From NCBI GenBank assembly GCA_902784805.1, contig CACZWD010000017.1, positions 1 to 55,747 on the forward strand: a DNA stretch of 55,747 bases, read 5' to 3'. This document shows, piece after piece, positions 17,701-27,792 of the stretch (within the stretch, counting starts at the first letter, position 1; the number at the start of each line of letters is the position of its first letter). Source of the DNA: an uncultured Ruminococcus sp. Its GTDB lineage: Bacteria > Bacillota > Clostridia > RUG12999. Made by a program: the position numbers and the translations under genes. Under the pieces are notes generated by a model. That model worked only from the letters and a program-made list of their open reading frames with translations. It was not told the origin of the DNA and searched no databases.

Positions 17701-19454
17701 CAGTTTTCGCCTCCTTCTTTAAGCGCCGAAATTTCTGTAATAATTTCAGCGGATATAGCTTCATAATCCTCTTTTGTTTTTTGTGTATATTTATAACGAC
17801 CGATTTTTTCTCGTACCGGCAGCTTTAAAAGCTCGTCAATTTTTACACCTTTTGAAAGAGCTTCCTCCGAATTTTTATGAAATTCAAGAATAAGCTTCAT
17901 CATATAAAGCTGTTTTTCAAGAGGAGTATAGGTATCTACCTCATGGAAGGAGTTCTGATGAAGGAAATCCTCACGCACAGAACGCGCCGTTTCCATTTTA
18001 AGCCTGTCGGAAGCGCCGAGAGCGTCCATACCGACCATTTTTACAATTTCGTCAAGCTCGGCTTCCTGCTGCAAAAGAAGCATCATTTCCTGACGAAGCT
18101 TCATCCAATCCTCAGAAACATTTTTCTTAAACCAATCCGTCAGACCTGTAAGGTAAAGTGAATAACTGTTAAGCCAGTTTATTGCCGGGAAATGACGTTT
18201 GTAAGCAAGCGCCGCGTCAAGCCCCCAGAACACTTTTACAATACGAAGGGTTGCCTGTGAAACAGGCTCGGAAATATCTCCGCCCGGAGGCGAAACCGCG
18301 CCGATAACGGAAAGCGCGCCTGTTTTTTCCTCGCTGCCGAGGACACTTACCATACCCGCGCGTTCATAAAACTGCGCAAGGCGGCTGCCAAGATACGCGG
18401 GATAGCCCTCCTCGCCGGGCATTTCCTCGAGACGGCCCGACATTTCACGCAGCGCTTCTGCCCATCGGGAGGTGGAATCCGCCATGAGAGCGACGCTGTA
18501 GCCCATGTCACGGAAATATTCCGCGATTGTAATACCTGTGTATATTGAAGCTTCTCTTGCCGCAACGGGCATATCGGAGGTGTTTGCAATTAAAACGGTT
18601 CTCTGCATAAGCGAAGCCCCTGTTTTCGGGTCTTTAAGCTCGGGAAATTCGTTTAGAACGTCCGTCATTTCGTTTCCGCGTTCTCCGCAGCCGATATACA
18701 CAACAATATCAGCCTCCGCCCATTTGGCAAGCTGATGCTGAATTACCGTTTTCCCGCTTCCGAAAGGACCGGGAACGGCTGCGACACCGCCCTTTGCAAT
18801 CGGGAAAAAAGTATCAACAACACGCTGCCCTGTAATAAGCGGAATATTAAGAGAAAGCTTTTTTTTGTAAGGACGACCTTTTCTTACAGGCCATTTTTGC
18901 ATAAGAGAAATTTCTTTCTCTCCGTTTTCCGTTTCAATTACGGCAACTGTTTCCGTAACGGTAAAATCACCGCTTTTTATGTCCTTAATCTTGCCGCTTA
19001 TTTCCGGAGGAACCATAATGCTTTGCGTTACGACTTCGGTTTCTTTGACTGTACCGAGAACATCGCCGGCCTGCACAGTATCGCCGATATTTACCTGCGG
19101 AACAAAAGACCATTTTATATTTCTGTCAAGGCTGTCAACCTCAACGCCGCGCGCAAGATTGTTGCCGCTTACCTCCATTATTTTTTTGAGAGGTCTTTGA
19201 ATACCGTCATATATACCGCCAATAAGACCGGGACCAAGCTCAACCGAAAGCGCCGCTCCTGTGGTTTCAACAGGCTCGCCCGGTTTAAGACCGGAGGTTT
19301 CCTCATATACCTGAATTGACGCGGAGCCGCCGTGCATCTCAATAATTTCGCCTATAAGATGCTCGTTGCTTACTCTTACCACGTCAAACATATTGGCATC
19401 CTGCATATCGTCCGCAATAATAAGCGGACCCGCAATTTTTCTGATTTTTCCCAT
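17700..19454 (-). CDS. atpA: V-type ATPase catalytic subunit A
   Basis: A 584-aa subunit that hydrolyses or makes ATP. The P-loop GPFGSGKT is at 229-236, ahead of GCGERGNEM, and [20 protein letters not shown] follows. The non-homologous bulge typical of V-type A subunits accounts for its length over F1 beta. Transcribed between atpF and atpB. Confidence 0.97.
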   Translation of the reverse strand: MGKIRKIAGPLIIADDMQDANMFDVVRVSNEHLIGEIIEMHGGSASIQVYEETSGLKPGEPVETTGAALSVELGPGLIGGIYDGIQRPLKKIMEVSGNNLARGVEVDSLDRNIKWSFVPQVNIGDTVQAGDVLGTVKETEVVTQSIMVPPEISGKIKDIKSGDFTVTETVAVIETENGEKEISLMQKWPVRKGRPYKKKLSLNIPLITGQRVVDTFFPIAKGGVAAVPGPFGSGKTVIQHQLAKWAEADIVVYIGCGERGNEMTDVLNEFPELKDPKTGASLMQRTVLIANTSDMPVAAREASIYTGITIAEYFRDMGYSVALMADSTSRWAEALREMSGRLEEMPGEEGYPAYLGSRLAQFYERAGMVSVLGSEEKTGALSVIGAVSPPGGDISEPVSQATLRIVKVFWGLDAALAYKRHFPAINWLNSYSLYLTGLTDWFKKNVSEDWMKLRQEMMLLLQQEAELDEIVKMVGMDALGASDRLKMETARSVREDFLHQNSFHEVDTYTPLEKQLYMMKLILEFHKNSEEALSKGVKIDELLKLPVREKIGRYKYTQKTKEDYEAISAEIITEISALKEGGEN

Positions 19455-19493
19455 ATTTACATGTCCCTTTCTGATTTTTTATTGGAACGTTTT

Positions 19494-19802
19494 TTACCCT
19501 AAAATATCGGCTCCCGCCGCTTTTTCAACCATTCCGTGAAGCTCTCTTGCGCCTTTTCCAAGACTTCCCGAAGCGTCCGGTATAACAAGTACGGCAGGAA
19601 GCGGAGATGTCATAAGTGAACGGATTTCTTCATTATCCGAAAAGGTTTCTGTTATAAAAACAACGCCGTAACCACCGTTTAATACTTTTTTAAACGCCTC
19701 AAGCGCCTGCGCGGGTGTATCGGCGGCATAAATGTCAGCTCCCGCTGCCGAAAAGCCGTAAATACTGCCAAAAGGCCCGATTGCCGCGGCACTATACGTC
19801 AT
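19494..19802 (-). CDS. atpF: V-type ATPase subunit F
   Basis: A 102-aa central-stalk subunit with a small Rossmann-like fold (GYGVVFITETF, PAVLVIPDASGSLG). Its ATG overlaps the atpC end by 11 bp, so it is translationally coupled. Position between C and A is the usual bacterial order. Confidence 0.9.
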   Translation of the reverse strand: MTYSAAAIGPFGSIYGFSAAGADIYAADTPAQALEAFKKVLNGGYGVVFITETFSDNEEIRSLMTSPLPAVLVIPDASGSLGKGARELHGMVEKAAGADILG

Positions 19803-20718
19803 AGCTCATAACCACCCTTCGTTTTATAAACTCATTATTCACACCGTTTGTTTTACAAACAAGAATCAGTCGTAAAAGAGATATTTCATTTTCAAGATTA
19901 ATTATATAATTTATTGTGGGCGCCGGAGAAAAAATATTATATTTTTCCGGCTTTATTGTCGTTATAATTTTTTGCTTTGCCTGGATGTCAATATTATCGG
20001 CAGTGACATCGGAATATCCGCAGCCGTTTAAAAAATCATTTAAGGTTTTTTTGTCGGAGCAGGCTTTTATAAGCGCAGCTTTCGGAATATTTGCTCCTTC
20101 GGCAAGTGCCGTATCTAAAAGCTCGGTGTCATCGCCTGCGAAACGCAGAGCAATTTTTATATTTGACACTGTTACAAATTCGCGCGCGTACTTTTTTAAA
20201 ATTTCGTGTTTTGTTTTTTCACCGAACTTTATAGCCGCATCCATACATGCGCGGTCAATAATTATATCCGAAAGCCGTCCGTCACCGGTACGAATAATCG
20301 TTTTATAAGCTTCTTTCGCCGCATCACGGCAATATTCGGGAAGAGCCTCGTATTTGCCGGCATTTATTTTTTCTTCAAACTCCTCGCCCGAAACAAGCGC
20401 TTCATCAACATAAAGCTTTCCTATTGTATGAGGAGCGTACAGCTTTTTTACAGCCGCTTTAAGATTATGAAAAGTTTTTTCGTAAAATAAAATCTCAATT
20501 TCTTTGGGATTTTCAATAAGCTCGGAAATAATTTTTTGTTTTTTCTGTTTAGCGTTTAAAATAATTTCTTCCGCGTTTTCGCCTTTATATCCAAAGGAGT
20601 TGAGCATTTTTACGCAGTCATCGGCAGATTTGCACATAGCCAGCGCTTCGGCATTCTGCCTGCTCATAAGCCCTCCCTCAAGAGCGCTTACTCTTGCCGA
20701 CGTATAGGTGTAATCCAT
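19792..20718 (-). CDS. atpC: V-type ATPase subunit C (d-like)
   Basis: About 308 aa, helical. It links the central stalk to the membrane ring. The N terminus DYTYTSARVSALEGGLMSR and the C-terminal segment YIINLENEISLLRLILVCK fit the family. ATG 20718 is chosen for the GGAGAG site upstream; a TTG two codons earlier lies closer to that site. Confidence 0.9.
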   Translation of the reverse strand: MDYTYTSARVSALEGGLMSRQNAEALAMCKSADDCVKMLNSFGYKGENAEEIILNAKQKKQKIISELIENPKEIEILFYEKTFHNLKAAVKKLYAPHTIGKLYVDEALVSGEEFEEKINAGKYEALPEYCRDAAKEAYKTIIRTGDGRLSDIIIDRACMDAAIKFGEKTKHEILKKYAREFVTVSNIKIALRFAGDDTELLDTALAEGANIPKAALIKACSDKKTLNDFLNGCGYSDVTADNIDIQAKQKIITTIKPEKYNIFSPAPTINYIINLENEISLLRLILVCKTNGVNNEFIKRRVVMSYDV

Positions 20719-20756
20719 TGGCAAACTCTCCTTTCTTTTTGCTGTTTTTTAAAGCC

Positions 20757-21356
20757 TTATTTAAAAAGTATATCGGCAGCTTTGTCGCAAAGTTCGAGAA
20801 AGCCTGAATCAAAAAGCCGGTCAAACGAACAGTTTTCGATTTTTTCGCCGTCGGGATAAGGATATGCCAAAGTAAAACCTTTTTTAAAGCTGTCGGAGCT
20901 TTGCCCGATTTCAAGAAGGCAGCCCGCGTCTCCGGCAATTTTTTTAAAACTGTCTAAAAAGCTTTCGGAAATATTATCTCCGCTTGAAAAATGCGCGACG
21001 CAGCGTCCGCTTTTAATATTTTTTTTAAGCAGCCCGAGAAGCAGTGTTTCGTATGCTTCACCGCTTAAATTCATAAGCTTTTCTTTTGCGGCGGAAAGCA
21101 TATTTCCGACAATTTCCTGCTTTGCCGAAAGAAGCAGCAGACGCTTTTCGGCATTTATTGTATCGGCAGTATTTTTTAAAATACGTGCCGCTTCGATTTC
21201 GGTATTTTTTAACAGCTCGGAACTTTCGGCGTCGGAGGTTTCTTTTGCCTGAAGCATAATTTTTTCCGTTTCTGCTTTCGCTTCCGCCTTTATAGCACTT
21301 ATTTCCTCGTCGGCGCTTTTCAAAATTCCGTTTACTATATCAGATAATCCGTTCAA
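20757..21356 (-). CDS. atpE: V-type ATPase subunit E (peripheral stalk)
   Basis: A 199-aa subunit: a long charged N-terminal helix (residues about 1-95) that pairs with subunit G/H as a stator, then a small globular C-terminal domain. It starts with TTG, supported by AGGAGG eight bases upstream. Identity rests on composition and operon position between K and C. Confidence 0.85.
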   Translation of the reverse strand: MNGLSDIVNGILKSADEEISAIKAEAKAETEKIMLQAKETSDAESSELLKNTEIEAARILKNTADTINAEKRLLLLSAKQEIVGNMLSAAKEKLMNLSGEAYETLLLGLLKKNIKSGRCVAHFSSGDNISESFLDSFKKIAGDAGCLLEIGQSSDSFKKGFTLAYPYPDGEKIENCSFDRLFDSGFLELCDKAADILFK

Positions 21357-21376
21357 GGCTGTTACCTCCTTTTGCC

Positions 21377-21889
<513 letters not shown>

Positions 21890-21916
21890 TCAATATTAAC
21901 ATATTTTGTGTTTTCT

Positions 21917-23935
21917 TTAAACGGTGAAAATTTCTTTCCGCCGCCTTCGTAAAACTTGCCGAAAAACTCGACATATTGCAGCCTGTTTGTATGTTCCGCC
22001 GCCTTCGTAAAACTTGCCGAAAAACTCGACATATTGCAGCCTGTTTGTATGGACATAAGCTCCCAGAAGGTTTATTGCAAGGTTAAACGTATGACCGAAA
22101 ATAAACACGGCTATAAACAGTATTAAGCCGAATACGCTTTTGCCTGCCATTGAGCCCATTTGGTTTATAACCGAGGCAATAACGCCTGTCGCAAGCCCCA
22201 GGGCAAGAAGCCTCGAATACGAAAGCAAATCGCTGAGCCAGCTTGTTATATCATAAAGCCCGTATGCCCCTTTGGCGAGCCGTTTGCCTATATTTTTGGA
22301 AGGTCTGCCGGCAGTTAAAAGAATGATTACAGCGCCGACTGCCGCCATAATTTCCGCAATCAGACTTCCAATCTTTCCGAGAGGCAGAGCCGAGCCCGAC
22401 AGAGAGGCGTATATTGAGCTTTTTAAAAGCATCAAAAGAAGCCCTGCAAGCAGTAAAAACCATGAAACAACGTCAAAGAAAAAGGCTTTGTAATCCTTTT
22501 GTTTAATCAGCGTAAAGCCTTTTATGCCAAGCCCGGTGAAAAGATGAATAAGTCCAAACAGCATGGAATACAAAAGCAGCTTCATAGGGTTGTTAATCGG
22601 CACAAACCAAAGCGCGGGAATAACAGGCTTATTTGCTGTCCTTCCAAGAAACACGCGGGAAATCACATCGGGAGCGTCTCCGAAATATCCTCCAAATAAA
22701 ATCCCCCAGAAAAGTGTTGACAAACCGCAGTACATAAACATACGCACGGATTTTTTCATTGATTCTTCCATTGCGGGAAATTTCTTCAGCATAAAGAAGC
22801 ACGCAAGAGATATTATCAGACCGTACGCGGCGTCAGACAGCATAAGTCCAAACAGGAAAATGTAAAATACAGACATTATAGCCGTAGGGTCAATCTCACC
22901 TTTTTTGGGAAGCCCGAAAGATTCGAGCACTCCTTCAAAAGAGGAAGGTATTTTACTGTTTTTAAGCAGTACGGGGGCATCGCTTGCAGCTTCCTCCTCA
23001 ACCACCGCTCCATACTTTTCCGACATAACGGAGCAAACCTTTGCCGTCTCATACGCGGGAATATATCCGCTTAAAAAGAAGGTTTTTTCGGATTGCGGAA
23101 CGTTGTCTAAAACACGGTATTTTTCAGCTCTTATTCTGTAATAATCCGAAAGTATGCAAAAGGCGTTTCTTCTTCCCGCATAGGTTGCGATTTCCGCGTT
23201 TTTGCTTTCAATTTCATTATTTAGAGATTGTATTTCGTTTTCAAGCTCGTTTTTATATTCGGAAGGAAGCCCTTTAAAGCTCAGCGGCGGCAAAGCAAAG
23301 CCGATTTTTCTTAAATTATCCTTGACCTTTGCCGCTGTTGCCATATCGGAAATTACACCTATATAGCGGTTGTTTTTATCCTTTGAAATTTCTTTAAAAT
23401 CCGCTTTTAAATCAGTCAGTGCGGAGAAAATGATTTCATCTGTTTCGGCGGCAGGTAAGCTGCCGAAAAAAACCGCGGTTGTTTTTGTACCTTTTATATT
23501 AAAAGGAACGTCGAGAAGCAGCCACGGAGACAGCGCTTCAATATCGCTCTCAAGCTTTAAAATTTTCCCACGGCAGGCGCTTATTTCATTTTTGAGAGAT
23601 ATAACGGCGGAACATTCGTTTACAAGCTGCTTCCTGTCCGCAATTATTTTTTCATATTCTTTACGTGTTATAAATTTCTTGCCTGCAAGTGAGGAAAATG
23701 CAGGTTTTTTTATATCGCAAAATTCGTCAAGCGTTTCGATTGCGAGGTCGGCGTTTAACGCGTTTCTCTCAAAGATAGCGTGTCTTCCCGCAGTATCCTT
23801 TTTTTTGAGGTCTTCGTCCTCAAAAGGCGTAAAATCAAGCTCTGCCGCACCGCTGCTTTGCAAAAACTCAAGAATTTGCTTTCTGCTACTTTGCGGCGCA
23901 CAAAGATTTATACGCTTCATTTCGGTTACAGCCAC
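21917..23935 (-). CDS. atpI: V-type ATPase subunit I with frameshifted C terminus
   Basis: The a-type stator subunit, 672 aa as read: a cytoplasmic N-terminal half (about 1-340) and about seven to eight membrane helices. It begins with GTG after AAGGAG. A 58-bp perfect tandem duplication near the 3' end shifts the frame after GKFYEGGG (residue 647), replacing the usual end by 25 Arg-rich residues. Removing one copy restores a 666-aa protein that ends in [13 protein letters not shown] and stops at 21877-21879, matching the family. The tail is therefore altered; an assembly error is possible. Confidence 0.93.
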   Translation of the reverse strand: MAVTEMKRINLCAPQSSRKQILEFLQSSGAAELDFTPFEDEDLKKKDTAGRHAIFERNALNADLAIETLDEFCDIKKPAFSSLAGKKFITRKEYEKIIADRKQLVNECSAVISLKNEISACRGKILKLESDIEALSPWLLLDVPFNIKGTKTTAVFFGSLPAAETDEIIFSALTDLKADFKEISKDKNNRYIGVISDMATAAKVKDNLRKIGFALPPLSFKGLPSEYKNELENEIQSLNNEIESKNAEIATYAGRRNAFCILSDYYRIRAEKYRVLDNVPQSEKTFFLSGYIPAYETAKVCSVMSEKYGAVVEEEAASDAPVLLKNSKIPSSFEGVLESFGLPKKGEIDPTAIMSVFYIFLFGLMLSDAAYGLIISLACFFMLKKFPAMEESMKKSVRMFMYCGLSTLFWGILFGGYFGDAPDVISRVFLGRTANKPVIPALWFVPINNPMKLLLYSMLFGLIHLFTGLGIKGFTLIKQKDYKAFFFDVVSWFLLLAGLLLMLLKSSIYASLSGSALPLGKIGSLIAEIMAAVGAVIILLTAGRPSKNIGKRLAKGAYGLYDITSWLSDLLSYSRLLALGLATGVIASVINQMGSMAGKSVFGLILFIAVFIFGHTFNLAINLLGAYVHTNRLQYVEFFGKFYEGGGTYKQAAICRVFRQVLRRRRKEIFTV
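21936..22051. repeat. Perfect 58-bp tandem duplication in atpI
   Basis: Copy 1 is 21936-21993 and copy 2 is 21994-22051, identical throughout. The length is not a multiple of three, so it shifts the atpI reading frame. Confidence 0.97.
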
Positions 23936-23969
23936 GTTTGCTCCTTCCTTTCGGTATATTTTTAAAATA

Positions 23970-24278
23970 TCAGAATAAAGTATTCATAACAAGGGCGTCA
24001 ATATCAGCCTGTTTTTCGGACGCTGCCGCCTTTAATTTTTCAGCTTCCGCATTTGCCTGCGTAAGCGCTTCGGATATAGCTTTTTCACGCTCTTTTTCGG
24101 CGGATTTAAGGCGATTTTCGGCGGCTTCTTTTGCCTTGACGCGGGCACTGTTTATATAATTTTCTGCTTCTTCGGCAGCTTTTTCAAGATTTGCCGAAGC
24201 TTCAAGCTTTGCCTGTTTTATTTTTTCTTCCGCGTCAGATTCGGCTTTTTTTACCTCGTCAATCATTTCTTTAAGCAT
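23970..24278 (-). CDS. V-type ATPase subunit G/H (peripheral stalk coiled coil)
   Basis: A 102-aa, Ala/Glu/Lys-rich single helix (residues 1-95) with the 4-residue periodicity of stator coiled coils. It should pair with subunit E. First gene of the operon, with GGAGG before the ATG; order H-I-K-E-C-F-A-B-D matches other bacterial V-ATPase operons. Confidence 0.85.
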   Translation of the reverse strand: MLKEMIDEVKKAESDAEEKIKQAKLEASANLEKAAEEAENYINSARVKAKEAAENRLKSAEKEREKAISEALTQANAEAEKLKAAASEKQADIDALVMNTLF

Positions 24279-24331
24279 TATTTTTCGCCTCCGTTACTTC
24301 TTTATGGTATCTGTTTCCGTAAATTGCTTAT

Positions 24332-24360
24332 ATTATAGCATATTGTTAAAAAAAAGTCAA
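24332..24360 (-). promoter_or_regulatory. Sigma-A promoter of the V-ATPase operon
   Basis: Minus strand TTGACT, 17-bp spacer, TATAAT (24332-24337), about 50 bp before the first gene. Confidence 0.88.
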
Positions 24361-24472
24361 TGGTCAAACAAAAATTTTTTGTGTGGTTTTGGAAGTTTCA
24401 CAGCATTTTGCTATATTTAATATAATATATTAATAAAACATATTTTTTATCCGCAAAAATGAGGTGTTTTCT

Positions 24473-25375
24473 ATGCGTATGTGCGACGCGCATTGTGATA
24501 CGATTATGAAAATAGATATAGGTGAAAAATTTGATTTTTCATTTGAAAAAGCGGCTTCCTGCGGCGGTTTTTTGCAAATTTTCGCCTGCTTTACCGAGGA
24601 CGGAGAAAAAGACGCGTATTTTACAGCTATAAGAAAAATTAAAAGGTTTAACGATTTTTTAAAAACAAAGGAAAATTGTTTTCTTGCATATACACCGTGC
24701 GCCGCGAAAAAAATAACGGATTTGGGTGGTCTTGCCGCGGTATTATCACTTGAAAACTGCGCGTGTCTCGGAGATGAACCCGAAAATCTTTATAAATTTT
24801 ACAATCTCGGTGTAAGAGTCATTACATTAACGTGGAACGAAGCAAACAGCTTTGCGAGCGGGTGCAACGAAAAAGGCGGTCTGACAAAAAGAGGCAGGGA
24901 GCTTCTAAGGATTGCGGGCAAGCTCGGCATTTTGGTTGATGTGTCGCATCTTAATGAGCAGGGATTTTATGAAGTCTTATCGGAGGGCGGCTGCAAAATT
25001 TTTGCTTCGCACAGCAGCTGCGCCGCATTGGAGGATAATCCCCGTAATCTGACCGACCTGCAGATACTCAAAATATATTCGCGCGGCGGAATTGTCTGTG
25101 CTTGTCCCAACCCGCCTTTTTTAAACGGAAAAAATGAAGCCGAAAAAAGCGATTTTGCAAGGCATTTGCGCCATATTTTAAAGCTTACGGACGGAATGGG
25201 AGGTATCGGCTCGGATTGTGACGGAACGGCTTTTTGCTGCAACGGACTTAAAACCACGGGTGATTATATAGATTTCAGTAATTTTTTAAAAGAAAAGGAT
25301 TTTAAAAATTATGAAATTCAAAACATTTTTTCTTGCAATTTCGAGCGTTTTTTTAATATTTTTGACAAAAAATGA
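24473..25375 (+). CDS. Membrane dipeptidase family protein (peptidase M19)
   Basis: About 300 aa, TIM-barrel metallopeptidase that cleaves dipeptides, often with a D-residue. Visible metal motifs are DAHCDT near the N terminus, LSLENC (bridging Glu), LVDVSHLNEQGF and ASHSSC, and GIGSDCDG near the C terminus. No signal peptide, so cytoplasmic. ATG 24473 is six bases after GAGGTG. It diverges from the V-ATPase operon. Confidence 0.9.
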   Translation: MRMCDAHCDTIMKIDIGEKFDFSFEKAASCGGFLQIFACFTEDGEKDAYFTAIRKIKRFNDFLKTKENCFLAYTPCAAKKITDLGGLAAVLSLENCACLGDEPENLYKFYNLGVRVITLTWNEANSFASGCNEKGGLTKRGRELLRIAGKLGILVDVSHLNEQGFYEVLSEGGCKIFASHSSCAALEDNPRNLTDLQILKIYSRGGIVCACPNPPFLNGKNEAEKSDFARHLRHILKLTDGMGGIGSDCDGTAFCCNGLKTTGDYIDFSNFLKEKDFKNYEIQNIFSCNFERFFNIFDKK

Positions 25376-25393
25376 AATTTTTTAAATTTCCTA

Positions 25394-25422
25394 TTGCATT
25401 TTTGCGAAATTTGTGGTATTAT
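25394..25422 (+). promoter_or_regulatory. Promoter of the aminotransferase gene
   Basis: TTGCAT (25394-25399), 17-bp spacer ending TTTGTGG, TATTAT (25417-25422). Confidence 0.7.
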
Positions 25423-25487
25423 ATATATAGTGGATAGTATCCGCTTATTATTTTTTTGTAAAAGACTGTTTTAAATAAAATGAAGAG

Positions 25488-26690
25488 GTGAATTTTTTTT
25501 TTATTTCAAAAAAAGCGTTGGCGGTGAGTCCGTCATCAACGCTTGCAATCAATTCCAAATTCAAAGCGTTAAAGGCACAGGGGCTTGATGCCGTAGGCTT
25601 CGGCACGGGTGAGCCTGATTTTGACACTCCGGAAAATATAAAAAATGCCGCCAAAGCGGCTCTTGATAACGGTTTTACCAAATATACGCCGGCTTCGGGT
25701 ACGCCGGAGCTTAAAAAAGCCGTTTGTTATAAGCTTAAACGTGATAACGGGCTTGATTATGAGCCTTCACAGATTGTAATTTCAAACGGCGCGAAGCATT
25801 CTTTAATGAACGTGTTTACCGCTATATGCGACCCCGGTGATGAGGTTATTATTCCCTCTCCCTATTGGGTGAGCTATACGGAGCTTGTTCGTCTTGCGGA
25901 CGGCGTGCCGGTTATTGTACATACTACGGAAGAATCGGGCTTTAAGCTAAACCCCGACGATTTTGAAAAGGCGATAACACCCAAAACAAGGGCAATTATA
26001 GTAAACAGTCCCAGCAACCCAAACGGTATGGTATATTCCGCGGAGGATTTAAAAGCCATTGCCGACGTCGCGCTCAGACACGGGCTGTATATTGTTTCGG
26101 ACGAGGTTTACGAGCATATTGTGTATGACGGTCATAAGCACGTAAGCATAGCTTCCTTCGGACCGGAATATAAAGAAGCTACCATTGTTGTAAACGCCGT
26201 TTCAAAAACCTACGCTATGACAGGCTGGAGAATAGGCTATACCGCTTGCGGCGCGCCGCTCGCGAAGGCAATGGCAAGTATTCAGAGCCATTCGACTTCA
26301 AACCCGAACTCAATTGCGCAGGCGGCGGCAACAGCGGCGCTTATGGGCGACCTCAGCGCGGTTGCGGAAATGAGAAAGGCTTTTATCGAAAGACGTAATT
26401 ATATGTATAAACGTATAAACGCTATGGAGGGTGTGTCCTGTACTCTTCCCGAAGGCGCGTTTTACATTATGATGAACATATCAAAGCTGAAAGGCAAAAC
26501 CTTTTACGGTAAAAAAATAGAAACAAGTGACGATTTCGCGGATATTTTTCTTGAAAAAGCGCTTGTTGCCGTTGTGCCGTGCAGCGGCTTCGGCAATGAT
26601 GATTTTATACGCTGGTCGTACGCGACATCAATGGAATCAATAGTAAAAGGTATGGATAGGCTTGAAAAGTTTTTAAAAGGCGAGCTTTAA
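25488..26690 (+). CDS. Class I aspartate/aromatic aminotransferase
   Basis: A 400-aa PLP enzyme of fold type I (AspB-like). Motifs: FGTGEPDFDTP, NSPSNPNG, SDEVYEHIVYDG, and the PLP-lysine loop SKTYAMTGWRIGY; a late FIRWSYA arginine binds the substrate carboxylate. The start is uncertain: GTG 25488 sits inside the GAGGTG ribosome site, and the expected MISKKALAVSP start reads ATT after a run of ten Ts, so either an ATT start or a homopolymer error is possible. Confidence 0.88.
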   Translation: MNFFFISKKALAVSPSSTLAINSKFKALKAQGLDAVGFGTGEPDFDTPENIKNAAKAALDNGFTKYTPASGTPELKKAVCYKLKRDNGLDYEPSQIVISNGAKHSLMNVFTAICDPGDEVIIPSPYWVSYTELVRLADGVPVIVHTTEESGFKLNPDDFEKAITPKTRAIIVNSPSNPNGMVYSAEDLKAIADVALRHGLYIVSDEVYEHIVYDGHKHVSIASFGPEYKEATIVVNAVSKTYAMTGWRIGYTACGAPLAKAMASIQSHSTSNPNSIAQAAATAALMGDLSAVAEMRKAFIERRNYMYKRINAMEGVSCTLPEGAFYIMMNISKLKGKTFYGKKIETSDDFADIFLEKALVAVVPCSGFGNDDFIRWSYATSMESIVKGMDRLEKFLKGEL

Positions 26691-26709
26691 ATTAAACTTT
26701 TTTAAATAA

Positions 26710-26787
26710 ATATTTGTACTCGCGGGGAACGCTACAAGAGCAGAAGTGGCTGCAATCCTTATGCGGTTTATTGAAAACGCCAAATAA
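26710..26787 (+). pseudogene. C-terminal SLH-domain remnant
   Basis: A 25-codon open stretch after a stop reads GNATRAEVAAILMRFIENAK then a stop, the typical last helix of an S-layer homology domain. No start codon or upstream coding sequence remains, so this looks like the stump of a deleted surface-protein gene. An intact SLH protein lies 3 kb downstream. Confidence 0.65.
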
Positions 26788-26813
26788 TTTATAAAAACTA
26801 TCTAAATAAAGAT

Positions 26814-26841
26814 GGCGAGGAGTAATCCTCGCCGTTTTTTT
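26814..26841 (+). terminator. Intrinsic terminator
   Basis: GGCGAGGA-gtaa-TCCTCGCC followed by GTTTTTTT. It ends transcription from the aminotransferase and SLH-stump side before the convergent AraC gene. Confidence 0.9.
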
Positions 26842-26844
26842 GTT

Positions 26845-27672
26845 TTATTTAATAATAAATGAACTTGGCGGAAATCCCGTATATTTTTTAAAATACATAG
26901 AAAAATGACTTATGTTGTTCCAGCCTGTTTTTGCGGCAATTTCCGTAATACTGTGATTTCCAGAATTTAACATATTGATTGCGGCATCAATCCGGCAGCC
27001 GACAAGATATTTGTGCAGCGATTGCCCGGTATGTTTTACAAAAAGCCTGCCTATGTAGTTCGGATGATAATGGAAAAGTTTGCCGATAGAGTTGTTTGTA
27101 AGCGGTTCCGCATAGTGCAGATTAACATAACTTATTATTTCCGAAATCATATTATCGGGTTTGGTGTTTATAATATGTTTAAATATTTGTGATAGCGCAA
27201 GCGAAAAATACGCGTTTAGTTCGTTTCGGAAATAAAGGGGTTTTTCGGCATAAAGCTTTGACATATTTAAAAAGAAAGGCTCAAGCCCCGAAACGTTAGT
27301 TTTGAATGGCACGTTAAGCTGTGGTAAATCGGCAAAATGTATAATGTAGGGAAGTTTTTTTTCTACCGAAAAAAGCAAAGGAATTGCAAATTCCGGTCTT
27401 TCGGAGTTATTCAAATAATCAAAATTTATAAGATAAAAGGAGCTGTTTTTTTTGCTTTCCATTCTATAAGGAAACATCGGCGGAATTATCAGGACATCAT
27501 TTTTTTCAAGCGTTGTGAGGTTACCGTTTACGGTTAAAACAAGCTGCCCTTCCTTTATATAAAACAAACGGCAGTCCTGCGCATAAGAGGTTTTTTTATA
27601 TAGGCAGGGATCACCGTTACGATAAGCCGCAAACCTTACAAAAGGGTTTATTTTTGTTGAAAAAATTTCCAT
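26845..27672 (-). CDS. AraC-family transcriptional regulator
   Basis: About 275 aa: an N-terminal cupin ligand domain (about 1-150) and two C-terminal HTH motifs, with TNNSIGKLFHYHPNYIGRLF and SITEIAAKTGWNNISHFSMY, ending in KKYTGFPPSSF. Divergent from the glycosidase-like gene, which it probably activates when its sugar is present. ATG 27672 has AAGGTG six bases upstream. Confidence 0.9.
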   Translation of the reverse strand: MEIFSTKINPFVRFAAYRNGDPCLYKKTSYAQDCRLFYIKEGQLVLTVNGNLTTLEKNDVLIIPPMFPYRMESKKNSSFYLINFDYLNNSERPEFAIPLLFSVEKKLPYIIHFADLPQLNVPFKTNVSGLEPFFLNMSKLYAEKPLYFRNELNAYFSLALSQIFKHIINTKPDNMISEIISYVNLHYAEPLTNNSIGKLFHYHPNYIGRLFVKHTGQSLHKYLVGCRIDAAINMLNSGNHSITEIAAKTGWNNISHFSMYFKKYTGFPPSSFIIK

Positions 27673-27792
27673 ACAAATCACCTTAAAAAGTTTATTTTTT
27701 ATAAAATATTATTTATATTCTGTATAGATTATATCAGATTTTTATGATAAAATCAATAGCGAATAGAAATAATAAAAGGGAGAGTGGCAGTA

